Positions 1 through 8,998 of a DNA stretch of 55,519 nucleotides are shown here, one piece after another. This stretch comes from an uncultured Pelagibacteraceae bacterium (GTDB lineage: Bacteria > Pseudomonadota > Alphaproteobacteria > Pelagibacterales > Pelagibacteraceae), in contig CACJHS010000006.1 in NCBI GenBank assembly GCA_902593235.1, forward strand, positions 1-55,519, written 5' to 3'. Each line of letters begins with the position of its first letter. The stretch's first letter is position 1. The position numbers and the translations under genes are program-made. The notes beneath the pieces were generated by a model. The model saw nothing but the letters and a program-made list of their open reading frames with translations, did no database searches and was not told where the DNA came from.

Positions 1-100
1 CAAAACTTAAGAAATTGTTATCAAAATGATCAATATTTAACTTATCCACAGGGTATAAATTAATTTGAAATAAATTTTTATAATAATAACTTTATAAAGT

Positions 101-1135
101 ATGAGAATAGAAGAAGAATTAAAGCTCGATTATTCAGATGTATTGTTTAGACCAAAAAGAAGCACTCTTAAAAGTCGTAAAGATGTTAATTTATTAAGAA
201 CTTATCGTTTTAAGTATAGTAAAAACGAATGGTCGGGTATTCCAATAATGGCAGCAAATATGGATGGGGTTGGAGAACTTAGTGTTGCTGAAAAATTAAA
301 CGAATATGGAATGATTACTTCTTTAACAAAACAACATGATGTTAAAAAAATAAAACAAAACAAAAATATTAAAAAAATCTATCCCAATATTGCACTTAGT
401 GTTGGAATTAAAAAAGAAGATTTTCAAAATTTAGATAAAGTATTAAAAGAATTTAGTTTTTTTAAATTCATTTGTATTGATGTTGCGAATGGATACACAG
501 AACATTTCACGAATTTTATTAAATCAGTAAGAGATAAATATCCTACCAAAACAATCATTGCTGGTAACGTGGTAACAGCTGACATGACTCAAGAGTTAGT
601 TTTAAGTGGTGCAGATATTGTTAAAGTTGGAATTGGACCTGGTAGTGTTTGTACGACAAGAATTCAAACTGGTGTTGGTTATCCTCAATTAAGTGCAGTG
701 ATAGAATGTGCTGATGCAGCACATGGACTTGGCGCACATGTAATTGCAGATGGTGGATGTACATGTCCTGGCGATGTTGCCAAAGGTTTTGGAGGTGGTG
801 CAGATTTTGTAATGCTTGGCGGAATGCTAGCAGGACATGATGAAGGAAATGGTAAGATTGTTAAAATTAACGGAAAAAAATATATAGAGTTCTATGGATC
901 CAGTTCTGAAGTTGCAAATAAAAAACATTATGGTGGACTATCAGATTATCGGAGTAGTGAAGGAAGAAAAGTCAGAGTAAAGTATAGAGGCAAAATAAAC
1001 GATACTATCTTAAATATTCTTGGTGGTGTAAGAAGCAGCTGTACTTATGTCGGTGCTCCCTCGCTCAAACAACTAAGTAAATGCACAACCTTTGTTAGAG
1101 TATCAAATCAGTTTAATGATAGTTTAATCAAGTAA
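101..1135 (+). CDS. guaC: GMP reductase / IMP dehydrogenase family
   Basis: ORF 344 aa; IMPDH/GMPR motifs KVGIGPGSVCTTRIQTGVGYPQ, ADGGCTCPGDVAKGFGGGADFVMLGGMLAG. Confidence 0.9.
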   Translation: MRIEEELKLDYSDVLFRPKRSTLKSRKDVNLLRTYRFKYSKNEWSGIPIMAANMDGVGELSVAEKLNEYGMITSLTKQHDVKKIKQNKNIKKIYPNIALSVGIKKEDFQNLDKVLKEFSFFKFICIDVANGYTEHFTNFIKSVRDKYPTKTIIAGNVVTADMTQELVLSGADIVKVGIGPGSVCTTRIQTGVGYPQLSAVIECADAAHGLGAHVIADGGCTCPGDVAKGFGGGADFVMLGGMLAGHDEGNGKIVKINGKKYIEFYGSSSEVANKKHYGGLSDYRSSEGRKVRVKYRGKINDTILNILGGVRSSCTYVGAPSLKQLSKCTTFVRVSNQFNDSLIK

Positions 1136-1136
1136 T

Positions 1137-1655
1137 TTATTTATCAAACTTAAAGTCTTTTATATTTGTAGTTTCATATTTCTCAAAAGGCATATGTATC
1201 CATGGTGAATCTTTTAAATAATCTACAGAATAATCAGGTTTAAATTTTGAAGTTGATTTGTGCCATATAACTGCAGTTTTAATTTTTTCTTCTAAATAAA
1301 ATCCATAAAAATGTTCTAACCACTTAATGCTTTTTATTAAAGTTTTCCCTGAGTCCGCTAAATCATCAACTAATAAAACATGTGAGCCTAAATTTGGGGT
1401 AGTTTTTGCTAAATCTCTTGAAAAAGTAAATTGACCTTGTTGGTTTTTAACATCATCACTATCACCATGGTAAGATTCAACCGATAAGATTGCTAAAGGT
1501 ACATTAAAAAGCCTGCTAAAAACATCTCCTACTCTTAATCCACCTTTTGCAATACAAATAATTTGATTAAATTTTAAATTATCTTCATGAACTTTTTTAG
1601 CTAATTGCTCTATCTTGTTATGATAATCTTCCCAAGTTATATAAATATCTTTCAT
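1137..1655 (-). CDS. Purine-type phosphoribosyltransferase (xanthine/hypoxanthine-like)
   Basis: PRPP-binding motif VLLVDDLADSGKTL; ORF 172 aa. Confidence 0.8.
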   Translation of the reverse strand: MKDIYITWEDYHNKIEQLAKKVHEDNLKFNQIICIAKGGLRVGDVFSRLFNVPLAILSVESYHGDSDDVKNQQGQFTFSRDLAKTTPNLGSHVLLVDDLADSGKTLIKSIKWLEHFYGFYLEEKIKTAVIWHKSTSKFKPDYSVDYLKDSPWIHMPFEKYETTNIKDFKFDK

Positions 1656-1661
1656 AATTTA

Positions 1662-1738
1662 TGGTAGCGGGAAGTGGGATCGAACCACTGACCTCGGGCT
1701 TATGAGTCCCGCGCTCTAACCAACTGAGCTACCCCGCC
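1662..1738 (-). tRNA. tRNA-Met (anticodon CAT)
   Basis: Reverse complement GGCGGGGTAGCTCAGTTGGTTAGAGCGCGGGACTCATAAGCCCGAGGTCAGTGGTTCGATCCCACTTCCCGCTACCA folds as a cloverleaf with encoded CCA; anticodon loop CTCATAA. Elongator Met versus Ile-CAT not resolved. Confidence 0.93.
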
Positions 1739-1808
1739 TTAATTGATAAATGGTTTATAATACAAATCTTTGTTGTTTCAATAAACTTTTTTTGAATTAA
1801 ATTCAAAA

Positions 1809-2018
1809 CTAAACAATAAAATAAATAGCTAAGGAACCAACTAAACCAGCTAAAATAATTGAAAAAACAATTCTTTTTTTTAAAGTTCTTTTTTGATCTA
1901 ATCGAACTCTATTTAGTAAAATATTTACATTAGTAGTTTTAATCTTATCTACTTCAAAATCTTTATTTGTAGCAATTTCGGTATTAAATAATGATGTGTC
2001 TTGATCGTTTTTTTTCAC
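1809..2018 (-). CDS. Small single-TM protein (C-terminal membrane anchor)
   Basis: 69 aa with basic patch then C-terminal hydrophobic helix; resembles the ORF at 18110-18307. Confidence 0.6.
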   Translation of the reverse strand: MKKNDQDTSLFNTEIATNKDFEVDKIKTTNVNILLNRVRLDQKRTLKKRIVFSIILAGLVGSLAIYFIV

Positions 2019-2067
2019 AGTACATTTAACCAGCTAATTAACTTAAATACAATAAAATTAAAATTGG

Positions 2068-4512
2068 CTAAATTTTTCTAAAATCTTTTGTATTTAGTGG
2101 TTTTGAGAGAATTTCGATTGGATATTTGATCTTTTCTACTTCTATGAACAAATTTTTATCTTTAAGCTTATCAATTGTGTTTCCTGAATTAACATAGCCA
2201 AATGATAAATTTTTATCAAAGCAGAATGAATAATTTCCTGAAGTTGTTCTTCCAATGATTTTATCATCTAAATAAATAGGCTCTTCATGTAACAACAAAG
2301 GTTGACCTGGTTTACTTTCTTTTAATGTAAACATCATCATTGTCTTTGCTAAAGGTTTATCTTTAATTTTTAACAATGCGTCTTTACCTATAAAATTAAC
2401 ATTTTTTTTATAACTAATAGTAAAATTTAAACCTGCTTGATACTGATTTTCTTCTGGTGAAATATCATGGCCCCAATGTAAAAAACCACTTTCCATTCTC
2501 ATTATATCCATTGCATGCATACCGCAATGGGATAAGCTAAAGTTTTTACCTTCATTATTTAAAATTTTATATAAATCTAAAGCATCGTTTTTATTTACGT
2601 ATAATTCAAAGCCAAGTTCACCCACATAAGATATTCTTTGTGCCCAAACTTTTATATTCTCAATCAATACATTTTTTCCTGATCCAAATTGAAAATTTTC
2701 TGGTGAATAATCTTCATCACTAATCTTTTGAATCATATCTCTACTTTTAGGACCAAATAAACCAAGACAGCAAATCTCTTCTGTAACATCGATAAATTCA
2801 ACATCTTCAGATAAATATTTTAAAATATGAAATTTATCTCTTTCTCTAGTTGCTGCTGAACTAACTATTCTAAAATAATTTTTATCAATGCAAACAACAG
2901 TTAGATCTGTTTCAATACCACCGTCCTCGTTTAGCATGTGTGTATAGGTAGATTTGCCAATTTCATTTTTAATGTTAGCTGTACAAATTTTTTGTAATTC
3001 GCTATGAGTTTTTTTACCTTTTAAATCAAATTTAGAAAAAGTTGAAAAATCAAAAAGTCCAACATTTTTTCTGGCATTTATTGTTTCATGTTTTGCAGAT
3101 GGGTACCAATTTTGATAATTAAAATTATAATTATATTTTGGCTCTTCTCCGTTTAAAGAGTACCACATAGGTCTTTCAAATCCTCCTGCTACACCAAAAC
3201 ATGCACCTTCTTTTTTTAATTCTTCATGATATGGTAATAGTTTTTCATTTCTTGAAGTTTCGTGTTGTTTATAAGGCCAATGCATGCCATATAAATCTCC
3301 TAAGGTTTCGGTAACCCTATCCATTATAAATTTTTTAGATGAATGAAACTTTTGAAATCTCTTTATATCTAGCGAAAATAAATCTTCATTTATATGACCG
3401 TTAATCATCCATTCTGCAGTTGCTCTTCCTGCTCCTCCAGAGCTTGCTATTCCGATACTATTAAAACCACAACAAGTATATAAGTTTTTTACTTCGGGTG
3501 TTTCTCCAAGTAAATATTGTGTATCAGGAGTAAATGATTCAGGTCCTGAAAAAAATTTTCTTATACCTGCGTTTTCTAACATTGGAAGTCTGTGAAAAGA
3601 TTTTTCAAGATAAGGTTCAAAATGATCAAAATCATCAGGAAATTCTCCAAATGAAAAATCGTCAGGAACTCTTCCACTGCCTTTAAAAGCTGGTTTTGCA
3701 TTAGGTTCAAAAATTCCAACTAACATTTTTCCAGCATCTTCTTTTAAGTAAAGACAAGAATTATAATCTCTTAAGACAGGTAAATCTTTAGGAAGATCTT
3801 TCATTGGTTCAGTAATCACATAGAAGTGCTCATTAGGATACAATGGAACACTCACACCAATATCTTCTCCAATTTGTCTAGACCACATTCCTGTAGCTAA
3901 AACTACATATTCACAATCAATTTTTCCTTGAGAAGTTTCAACACCACATATTTTTTTATTTTTTACTAAGATTTTTTTTACTGGTGACTTCTCAAATATT
4001 TTAACACCTAGCATTTTAGCAGCTTTAGCCAATACGTTGGTTACACCAACAGGATCTGCCTGACCATCTTTTGGCATATATACACCGCCTACTAGATCTT
4101 CGTTTTTTACTACTGGATATAATTCTTTTATTCTTTGTTGATTTAAAACCTCAACTTCAACATTAGATAGCTGTGCTGTCGTTGCTTGTCTTAATAACTC
4201 CTGCATCCTTTCTTTAGATGATGCAACAGTTATTGCTCCATTTTGTTTGAGTCCAGTAGATAATCCTGTTATTTTTTCTAACTCTTTGTAAAGATCTAAA
4301 GAATATTTTCTTAATTTTGTAATTGTAGAGGTTGCTCCTAATTGCCCTATTAAACCTGCTGCATGCCAGGTTGTACCTGAGGTTAATTGATCTCTTTCTA
4401 ATAAAACTACATCTTTCCAACCAAACTTTGCTAAATGGTAAGCACAAGAGGTGCCAGCAACGCCACCCCCTATTACAACTACCTTTACACCTGAAGGATA
4501 GTTTTTTTCCAT
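2068..4512 (-). CDS. FAD-dependent dimethylglycine/sarcosine dehydrogenase-like protein with C-terminal GcvT-like domain
   Basis: N-terminal VVVIGGGVAGTSCAYHLAKFGWKDVVLLERDQLTSGTTWHAAGL; C-terminal aminomethyltransferase-like region (YVGELGFELYV, GMHAMDIMRMESGF). Confidence 0.88.
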   Translation of the reverse strand: MEKNYPSGVKVVVIGGGVAGTSCAYHLAKFGWKDVVLLERDQLTSGTTWHAAGLIGQLGATSTITKLRKYSLDLYKELEKITGLSTGLKQNGAITVASSKERMQELLRQATTAQLSNVEVEVLNQQRIKELYPVVKNEDLVGGVYMPKDGQADPVGVTNVLAKAAKMLGVKIFEKSPVKKILVKNKKICGVETSQGKIDCEYVVLATGMWSRQIGEDIGVSVPLYPNEHFYVITEPMKDLPKDLPVLRDYNSCLYLKEDAGKMLVGIFEPNAKPAFKGSGRVPDDFSFGEFPDDFDHFEPYLEKSFHRLPMLENAGIRKFFSGPESFTPDTQYLLGETPEVKNLYTCCGFNSIGIASSGGAGRATAEWMINGHINEDLFSLDIKRFQKFHSSKKFIMDRVTETLGDLYGMHWPYKQHETSRNEKLLPYHEELKKEGACFGVAGGFERPMWYSLNGEEPKYNYNFNYQNWYPSAKHETINARKNVGLFDFSTFSKFDLKGKKTHSELQKICTANIKNEIGKSTYTHMLNEDGGIETDLTVVCIDKNYFRIVSSAATRERDKFHILKYLSEDVEFIDVTEEICCLGLFGPKSRDMIQKISDEDYSPENFQFGSGKNVLIENIKVWAQRISYVGELGFELYVNKNDALDLYKILNNEGKNFSLSHCGMHAMDIMRMESGFLHWGHDISPEENQYQAGLNFTISYKKNVNFIGKDALLKIKDKPLAKTMMMFTLKESKPGQPLLLHEEPIYLDDKIIGRTTSGNYSFCFDKNLSFGYVNSGNTIDKLKDKNLFIEVEKIKYPIEILSKPLNTKDFRKI

Positions 4513-4514
4513 TT

Positions 4515-5633
4515 CTAATGTTTGATAGCTTCTCCAGGTTCTACAAAACTATGTCCAAATACATCAGCAACTGCTTTGTAAGTTACTTGACCTTTATGAA
4601 CATTTAACCCTGCTAAAAAGTTTTTATCTTCACTTAATGCTTTTTGATAACCTTTGTTAGCAAGCTTAACTAAAAAAGGTAATGTTGCATTATTTAATGC
4701 CAATGTTGAGGTTCTAGGAACACCACCTGGCATATTTGCTACACAATAGTGTACTACGTCATCAACTATATAAGTTGGATCTCCATGTGTTGTGGGTTTA
4801 CTTGTTTCAACACATCCACCTTGATCTATTGCAACGTCAACTATTACTGATCCTCTTTTCATAGTTTTAATCATTTCTTTGGTAATTAATTTTGGTGCTT
4901 CTGCACCTGGAATTAATACTCCACCAACTAAAAGATCTGCCTCAGCAACTAATTTATCTAAATCAGTTTTATCACTTTGCTCTGGAATAATTTTATCTCC
5001 AAACATTTCAACGAGTTGTTTTAATCTAGCCTCGGATTTATCTACAATATGAACTTTTGCTTGCATACCAGTTGCAATTACTGCTGCATTTTCTCCAACA
5101 ACTCCTCCACCTAATATAACTACTGTTCCACCTGTTACACCAGGTGCGCCCCCTAAAAGCAAACCTCTACCACTTTGGTTTTTCTCCAAACAATGAGCCC
5201 CAGCTTGTACCGACATTCTTCCTGCAACAGCACTCATGGGTGCAAGTAAAGGTAGTCTTCCATTGTCATCTGTAACTGTTTCATAAGCAATATTAATACT
5301 TTTTGATTTTATTAATCCTTCAGTTAATTCTTTTGCAGCAGCTAAATGGAGATAAGTGTATACGATTTGATTTTCTCTAATCATATCTACTTCTACCTTT
5401 TGAGGTTCTTTAACTTTAACAATTATTTCTGCATCATTAAAAATGTCAGCTGCAGTATCAGCGATTTTAGCTCCAGCTTTTAAATATTGATCATTTTCAA
5501 AACCAGCTTCAAATCCACCATTATTTTCAACTAAAACTTCATGTCCTTCTGATACTAAAGTTTTAACGCTATCTGGTGTTAAACCAATTCTATTTTCTTG
5601 TGGTTTTATTTCTTTAGGAACTCCAATTTTCAT
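4515..5633 (-). CDS. ald: Alanine dehydrogenase
   Basis: MKIGVPKEIKPQENRIGLTP, LGGAPGVTGGTVVILGGGVVGENAA, DQGGCVETSKPTTHGDPTY. Confidence 0.93.
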   Translation of the reverse strand: MKIGVPKEIKPQENRIGLTPDSVKTLVSEGHEVLVENNGGFEAGFENDQYLKAGAKIADTAADIFNDAEIIVKVKEPQKVEVDMIRENQIVYTYLHLAAAKELTEGLIKSKSINIAYETVTDDNGRLPLLAPMSAVAGRMSVQAGAHCLEKNQSGRGLLLGGAPGVTGGTVVILGGGVVGENAAVIATGMQAKVHIVDKSEARLKQLVEMFGDKIIPEQSDKTDLDKLVAEADLLVGGVLIPGAEAPKLITKEMIKTMKRGSVIVDVAIDQGGCVETSKPTTHGDPTYIVDDVVHYCVANMPGGVPRTSTLALNNATLPFLVKLANKGYQKALSEDKNFLAGLNVHKGQVTYKAVADVFGHSFVEPGEAIKH

Positions 5634-5642
5634 AAACGAAAA

Positions 5643-6989
5643 TTAATTCTTTTTACTTTTTGCGTAATTTGTTATTCCAGTTCGAAGTTTTTCAATAATC
5701 TCATCAATATGTTTTTTTTCACAAATAAACATTGGAGCAATGATTAAACAATCTCCTGTAGCTTTAAAATTTACCCCTGCTTCATAGCAATGCTTGAAAC
5801 AAGTAAATCCAGCAGCACCTGGTTTTTTATCCATAACAATATCTATACCACCCATCATTCCATATCCTCTGATGTTATCGACAACATCGATATCTTTTAA
5901 AGACATTAAACCTTCTTGGAAATAAGGTGCTAAATTTTTAGCTCTATTAAAAATATCATCCTTTTCAATGATATCTTGCACAGCTAATCCAGCAGCTACA
6001 GAAATTGGAATTCCTGAATAAGTATACCCATGAAATAATTCAATTGTTCCTTTAGGAGCATTTTCTGCAATAGCATCATAAATATCTTCTTTACATGCAA
6101 CAACTCCCATTGGGCTAATACCGTTTGTAGTAGCTTTTGCCATTGTCATCATGTCTGGAGTTACTCCATACTCTTGTGATGCAAATGGAGATCCAGTTCT
6201 TCCCCAACCAGTAATTACTTCATCAAAAATTAAAAGTATTCCATGCTTGTCGCAAATCTCTCTTAATCTTTGTAGGTATCCTTTTGGTGGAACTAATGTG
6301 CCTGTTGATCCTGCAATAGGTTCAACAATGCAAGCTGCAATATTTTCAGCTCCAAAATTCATACAAATTCTTTCTAAATCTTCTGCTAACTCAACACCTG
6401 TTTCTGGTTGACCACTTACAAATTTGTGTTCAGGCAAATGTGTATGCCTCATATGAACAACACCTGGCATTAAAACACTTGCAAAAGTTTTTACGTTATT
6501 AACCATACCTCCAACAGAAGTCGCACCAATATTCATTCCGTGGTAACCTCTTTCTCTACCAACAAATCTAAATCTTTGACTGTCACCTCTTGCTCTGTGA
6601 TAAGCGATTGCGATTTTAATTGCAGTTTCAACAGCAGTAGAACCACAAATGGTATAAAACATTCTATTCAAGTTACCTGGAGTATGTTTTGAAATTCTAG
6701 TTGCTAATTCAAATGATCCACCAAAACCTTGTTGGAAAGGTTGACAATAATCTAAAGTTTTTAATTGGTTTGTTATTGCTTCAATAATTTCTTCTCTACC
6801 GTGCCCTAAGGGATTACAAAATAATCCTGAGCTTGCATCAATTTGAGTTTGTCCTTGATGGTTTTTTAAATACACACCTTTAGCTTCAACAATTAATCTT
6901 GGGTTCTCTTTAAAATCTTTATTAGATGTAAATGGCATCCAATGCTCATTTAGAGAATTTGGAATTGCTGTTTTGTTTTGGGTGCTCAT
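5643..6989 (-). CDS. tpa: Class III aminotransferase, probable taurine:pyruvate aminotransferase
   Basis: Class III PLP motif LLIFDEVITGWGRTGSPFA; substrate inferred from adjacent ald and divergent tauABC. Confidence 0.75.
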   Translation of the reverse strand: MSTQNKTAIPNSLNEHWMPFTSNKDFKENPRLIVEAKGVYLKNHQGQTQIDASSGLFCNPLGHGREEIIEAITNQLKTLDYCQPFQQGFGGSFELATRISKHTPGNLNRMFYTICGSTAVETAIKIAIAYHRARGDSQRFRFVGRERGYHGMNIGATSVGGMVNNVKTFASVLMPGVVHMRHTHLPEHKFVSGQPETGVELAEDLERICMNFGAENIAACIVEPIAGSTGTLVPPKGYLQRLREICDKHGILLIFDEVITGWGRTGSPFASQEYGVTPDMMTMAKATTNGISPMGVVACKEDIYDAIAENAPKGTIELFHGYTYSGIPISVAAGLAVQDIIEKDDIFNRAKNLAPYFQEGLMSLKDIDVVDNIRGYGMMGGIDIVMDKKPGAAGFTCFKHCYEAGVNFKATGDCLIIAPMFICEKKHIDEIIEKLRTGITNYAKSKKN

Positions 6990-7172
6990 AAAAATTTCTT
7001 TCTATAAAATATTTTAATTTAAATCTTAAGGCCTCTTTAGACTAAAATAAATGGATTAACTACCACATTATTGACACAACCAATGATTGTATAAAATTTC
7101 TTTTTTGTTTTACATCAGGCCCAATTTGAATTTAAATATCGCTAATTTAATTAATTAAACATAGGGGAATAA

Positions 7173-8114
7173 ATGAAAAAAATACTAAGTTTTATTCTAG
7201 GATCTATTTTTGCACTTAACCTATCAATTTCAGTTGCTAATTCAGCTGCAAATGAAGTTAGAGTTGCTTACTTTCTAGAATGGCCAAGTCCAAACCTAGA
7301 GGACATGATGAAGAAAAATTACTCAAAAGCTTTAGGGGTTCCAGTCAAGTGGACAAGCTTCAATACTGGTGTGGAAATGACAGAAGCCATGCTAGCAGGA
7401 GATATTGATATTTCTTACTCACAAGGTTTAGTGCCTTTTATCAATGCTGTAAAATCTAATGCACCTATCAAACTAATTGATATTGCAATGGAATACGGGA
7501 TGGGTGGAACTACATGTGTTACATCTAATGCTTCTGGAATTACAAAAGCAAACGCTAGTGAATTAGAGGGTAAAAAAGTTGCAGTGCCTTTAGGTACTAT
7601 GGCTGATTATGTTTTTACTGCAAGTATGGAAATTGTTGGTGCCGATCCAAGCAAAATGACTGTTATTGATATGGTTCCAGAGGATGGAGCTGCAGCTTTA
7701 GTAAGTGGTGATGTTGCAATGGCATGTTTATTTGGTGGTAATTCAATTGCAGCAGCTACAGAAGTTGGATCTAGATTAATTTCAGTTGAGGAAGCTAGAG
7801 CTGGAGGTATTCTAGGTATAGATATTACATCTGTAACTAATAAGTTCATGAATGAAAATCCAGGTATGGTAAGGACTTTTGTTGAAGTTACTCATGAAGC
7901 TAATACAAGATATAATTCAGGTAAAAGCGATATGAATGCTATGTCTAAAGCATCTGCGATGGAAGTATCAAAAATGAAAGGTACTTTAGATGGATTTAAA
8001 TTCTTAACTCCTGAAGAAACTAAAAAATCTATGGAGAGTGGTAATCTAGCTGGTTTCTTGGATGGAATGGGAACTCCAAAAGGAAACGTAGATACAAGTT
8101 TCTTACCTTTGTAA
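7173..8114 (+). CDS. tauA: ABC substrate-binding protein, taurine/sulfonate type
   Basis: Signal peptide; TauA-like SBP (FLEWPSPN, MLAGDIDISYSQGLVPF, EYGMGG); followed by tauB/tauC-like genes. Confidence 0.82.
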   Translation: MKKILSFILGSIFALNLSISVANSAANEVRVAYFLEWPSPNLEDMMKKNYSKALGVPVKWTSFNTGVEMTEAMLAGDIDISYSQGLVPFINAVKSNAPIKLIDIAMEYGMGGTTCVTSNASGITKANASELEGKKVAVPLGTMADYVFTASMEIVGADPSKMTVIDMVPEDGAAALVSGDVAMACLFGGNSIAAATEVGSRLISVEEARAGGILGIDITSVTNKFMNENPGMVRTFVEVTHEANTRYNSGKSDMNAMSKASAMEVSKMKGTLDGFKFLTPEETKKSMESGNLAGFLDGMGTPKGNVDTSFLPL

Positions 8115-8136
8115 TTTTAAAGGTTTAAAACTTTTT

Positions 8137-8175
8137 AAATAGGCACTGATTTATTAATTAGTGCCTATTTTTTTT
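8137..8175 (+). terminator. Strong hairpin with T-run between tauA and tauB
   Basis: AAATAGGCACTGAT / ATTAGTGCCTATTT, 14-bp stem with one G-U, followed by T-run. Confidence 0.85.
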
Positions 8176-8200
8176 AAAAAATTTCAAATATAAGGGCACT

Positions 8201-8998
8201 ATGAGTGATCTTGTTTCTCAAAATCTAAATATGATTTTTAAAACTCCAAAAGGAGAAATAGTTCATGCGCTTAAGGATGTAAGTTTTACTTTAAAAAAAG
8301 GAGAATTGCTTACGGTTCTTGGTCCTTCTGGTTGCGGAAAAACAACTTTACTAAACATTACTGCTGGATTTTTAAGACCTACTTCAGGAAAAATTACATT
8401 AAATAATAATGAGATTGATGGGCCTGGTGTTGAAAGAGGAATGGTATTTCAACAAGGTGCTTTGTTTGAATGGTTAACAGTAGCTGAGAATGTAAATTTC
8501 GGACTTAGGATGAAAAAAGAAGATCCTGAAGTTACAGCTAATAAAGTTGAGGATTGGTTAGATATAGTTGGTTTGAAAGGATTTGGTAACACTCCTACTT
8601 ATCAATTGTCTGGGGGTATGCAGCAAAGAGTTGCTCTTGCAAGATGTTTAATAAATGATCCTGATCTAATTTTAATGGACGAGCCATTAGGGGCTTTAGA
8701 TGCATTAACAAGAGAAAAGATGCAGTCATTAGTTTTAAAAATTTGGAAAGAAACCGGAAAAACTATTATTTTAATTACTCACTCCGTGGAGGAGGCTCTC
8801 TTACTTGGTGAAAGATTATATGTTATGGCACCAAGACCAGGAAGAATACATAAAGAATACAATCTTCCATTTGCAGAAATGGGTCTTACACAAGATTTAA
8901 GAGAAATTAAAAAAAATAAAGAATTTTCATCTACTAGAGAAGAAATTTTATCCATGATCTGGAACATGGAAGAAGAAATAATGGGAAAAGATAATTAA
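8201..8998 (+). CDS. tauB: ABC transporter ATP-binding protein, taurine type
   Basis: Walker A GPSGCGKTT, signature LSGGMQQRVALARCL, Walker B LILMDEPLGALD. Confidence 0.88.
   Translation: MSDLVSQNLNMIFKTPKGEIVHALKDVSFTLKKGELLTVLGPSGCGKTTLLNITAGFLRPTSGKITLNNNEIDGPGVERGMVFQQGALFEWLTVAENVNFGLRMKKEDPEVTANKVEDWLDIVGLKGFGNTPTYQLSGGMQQRVALARCLINDPDLILMDEPLGALDALTREKMQSLVLKIWKETGKTIILITHSVEEALLLGERLYVMAPRPGRIHKEYNLPFAEMGLTQDLREIKKNKEFSSTREEILSMIWNMEEEIMGKDN

Noticed and set aside
42-50. TTATCCACA, a perfect DnaA-box-like 9-mer near the window start
   Set aside because: Only one copy was seen at the window edge, with no cluster, no dnaA gene and no origin-type context; could be chance. Needs flanking sequence and GC-skew.
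1662-1738. tRNA-Met as an integration site for a mobile island
   Set aside because: No integrase, no duplicated tRNA 3' end and no mobile genes were seen nearby.
4214-4607. ORFs 4214-4447 (-) and 4332-4607 (+) overlapping the DMGDH-like gene
   Set aside because: Out-of-frame or antisense shadows of a well-supported CDS with no family signal. The same applies to most short ORFs in the track (e.g. 6151-6411, 7607-7849, 9900-10187, 26450-26950, 38652-39008).
7071-7100. ATTGACACAACCAATGATTGTATAAAAT as a sigma-70 promoter for tauA
   Set aside because: The apparent TTGACA-TATAAA spacing is only ~13 bp and no supporting motif was recognised; too weak to call.
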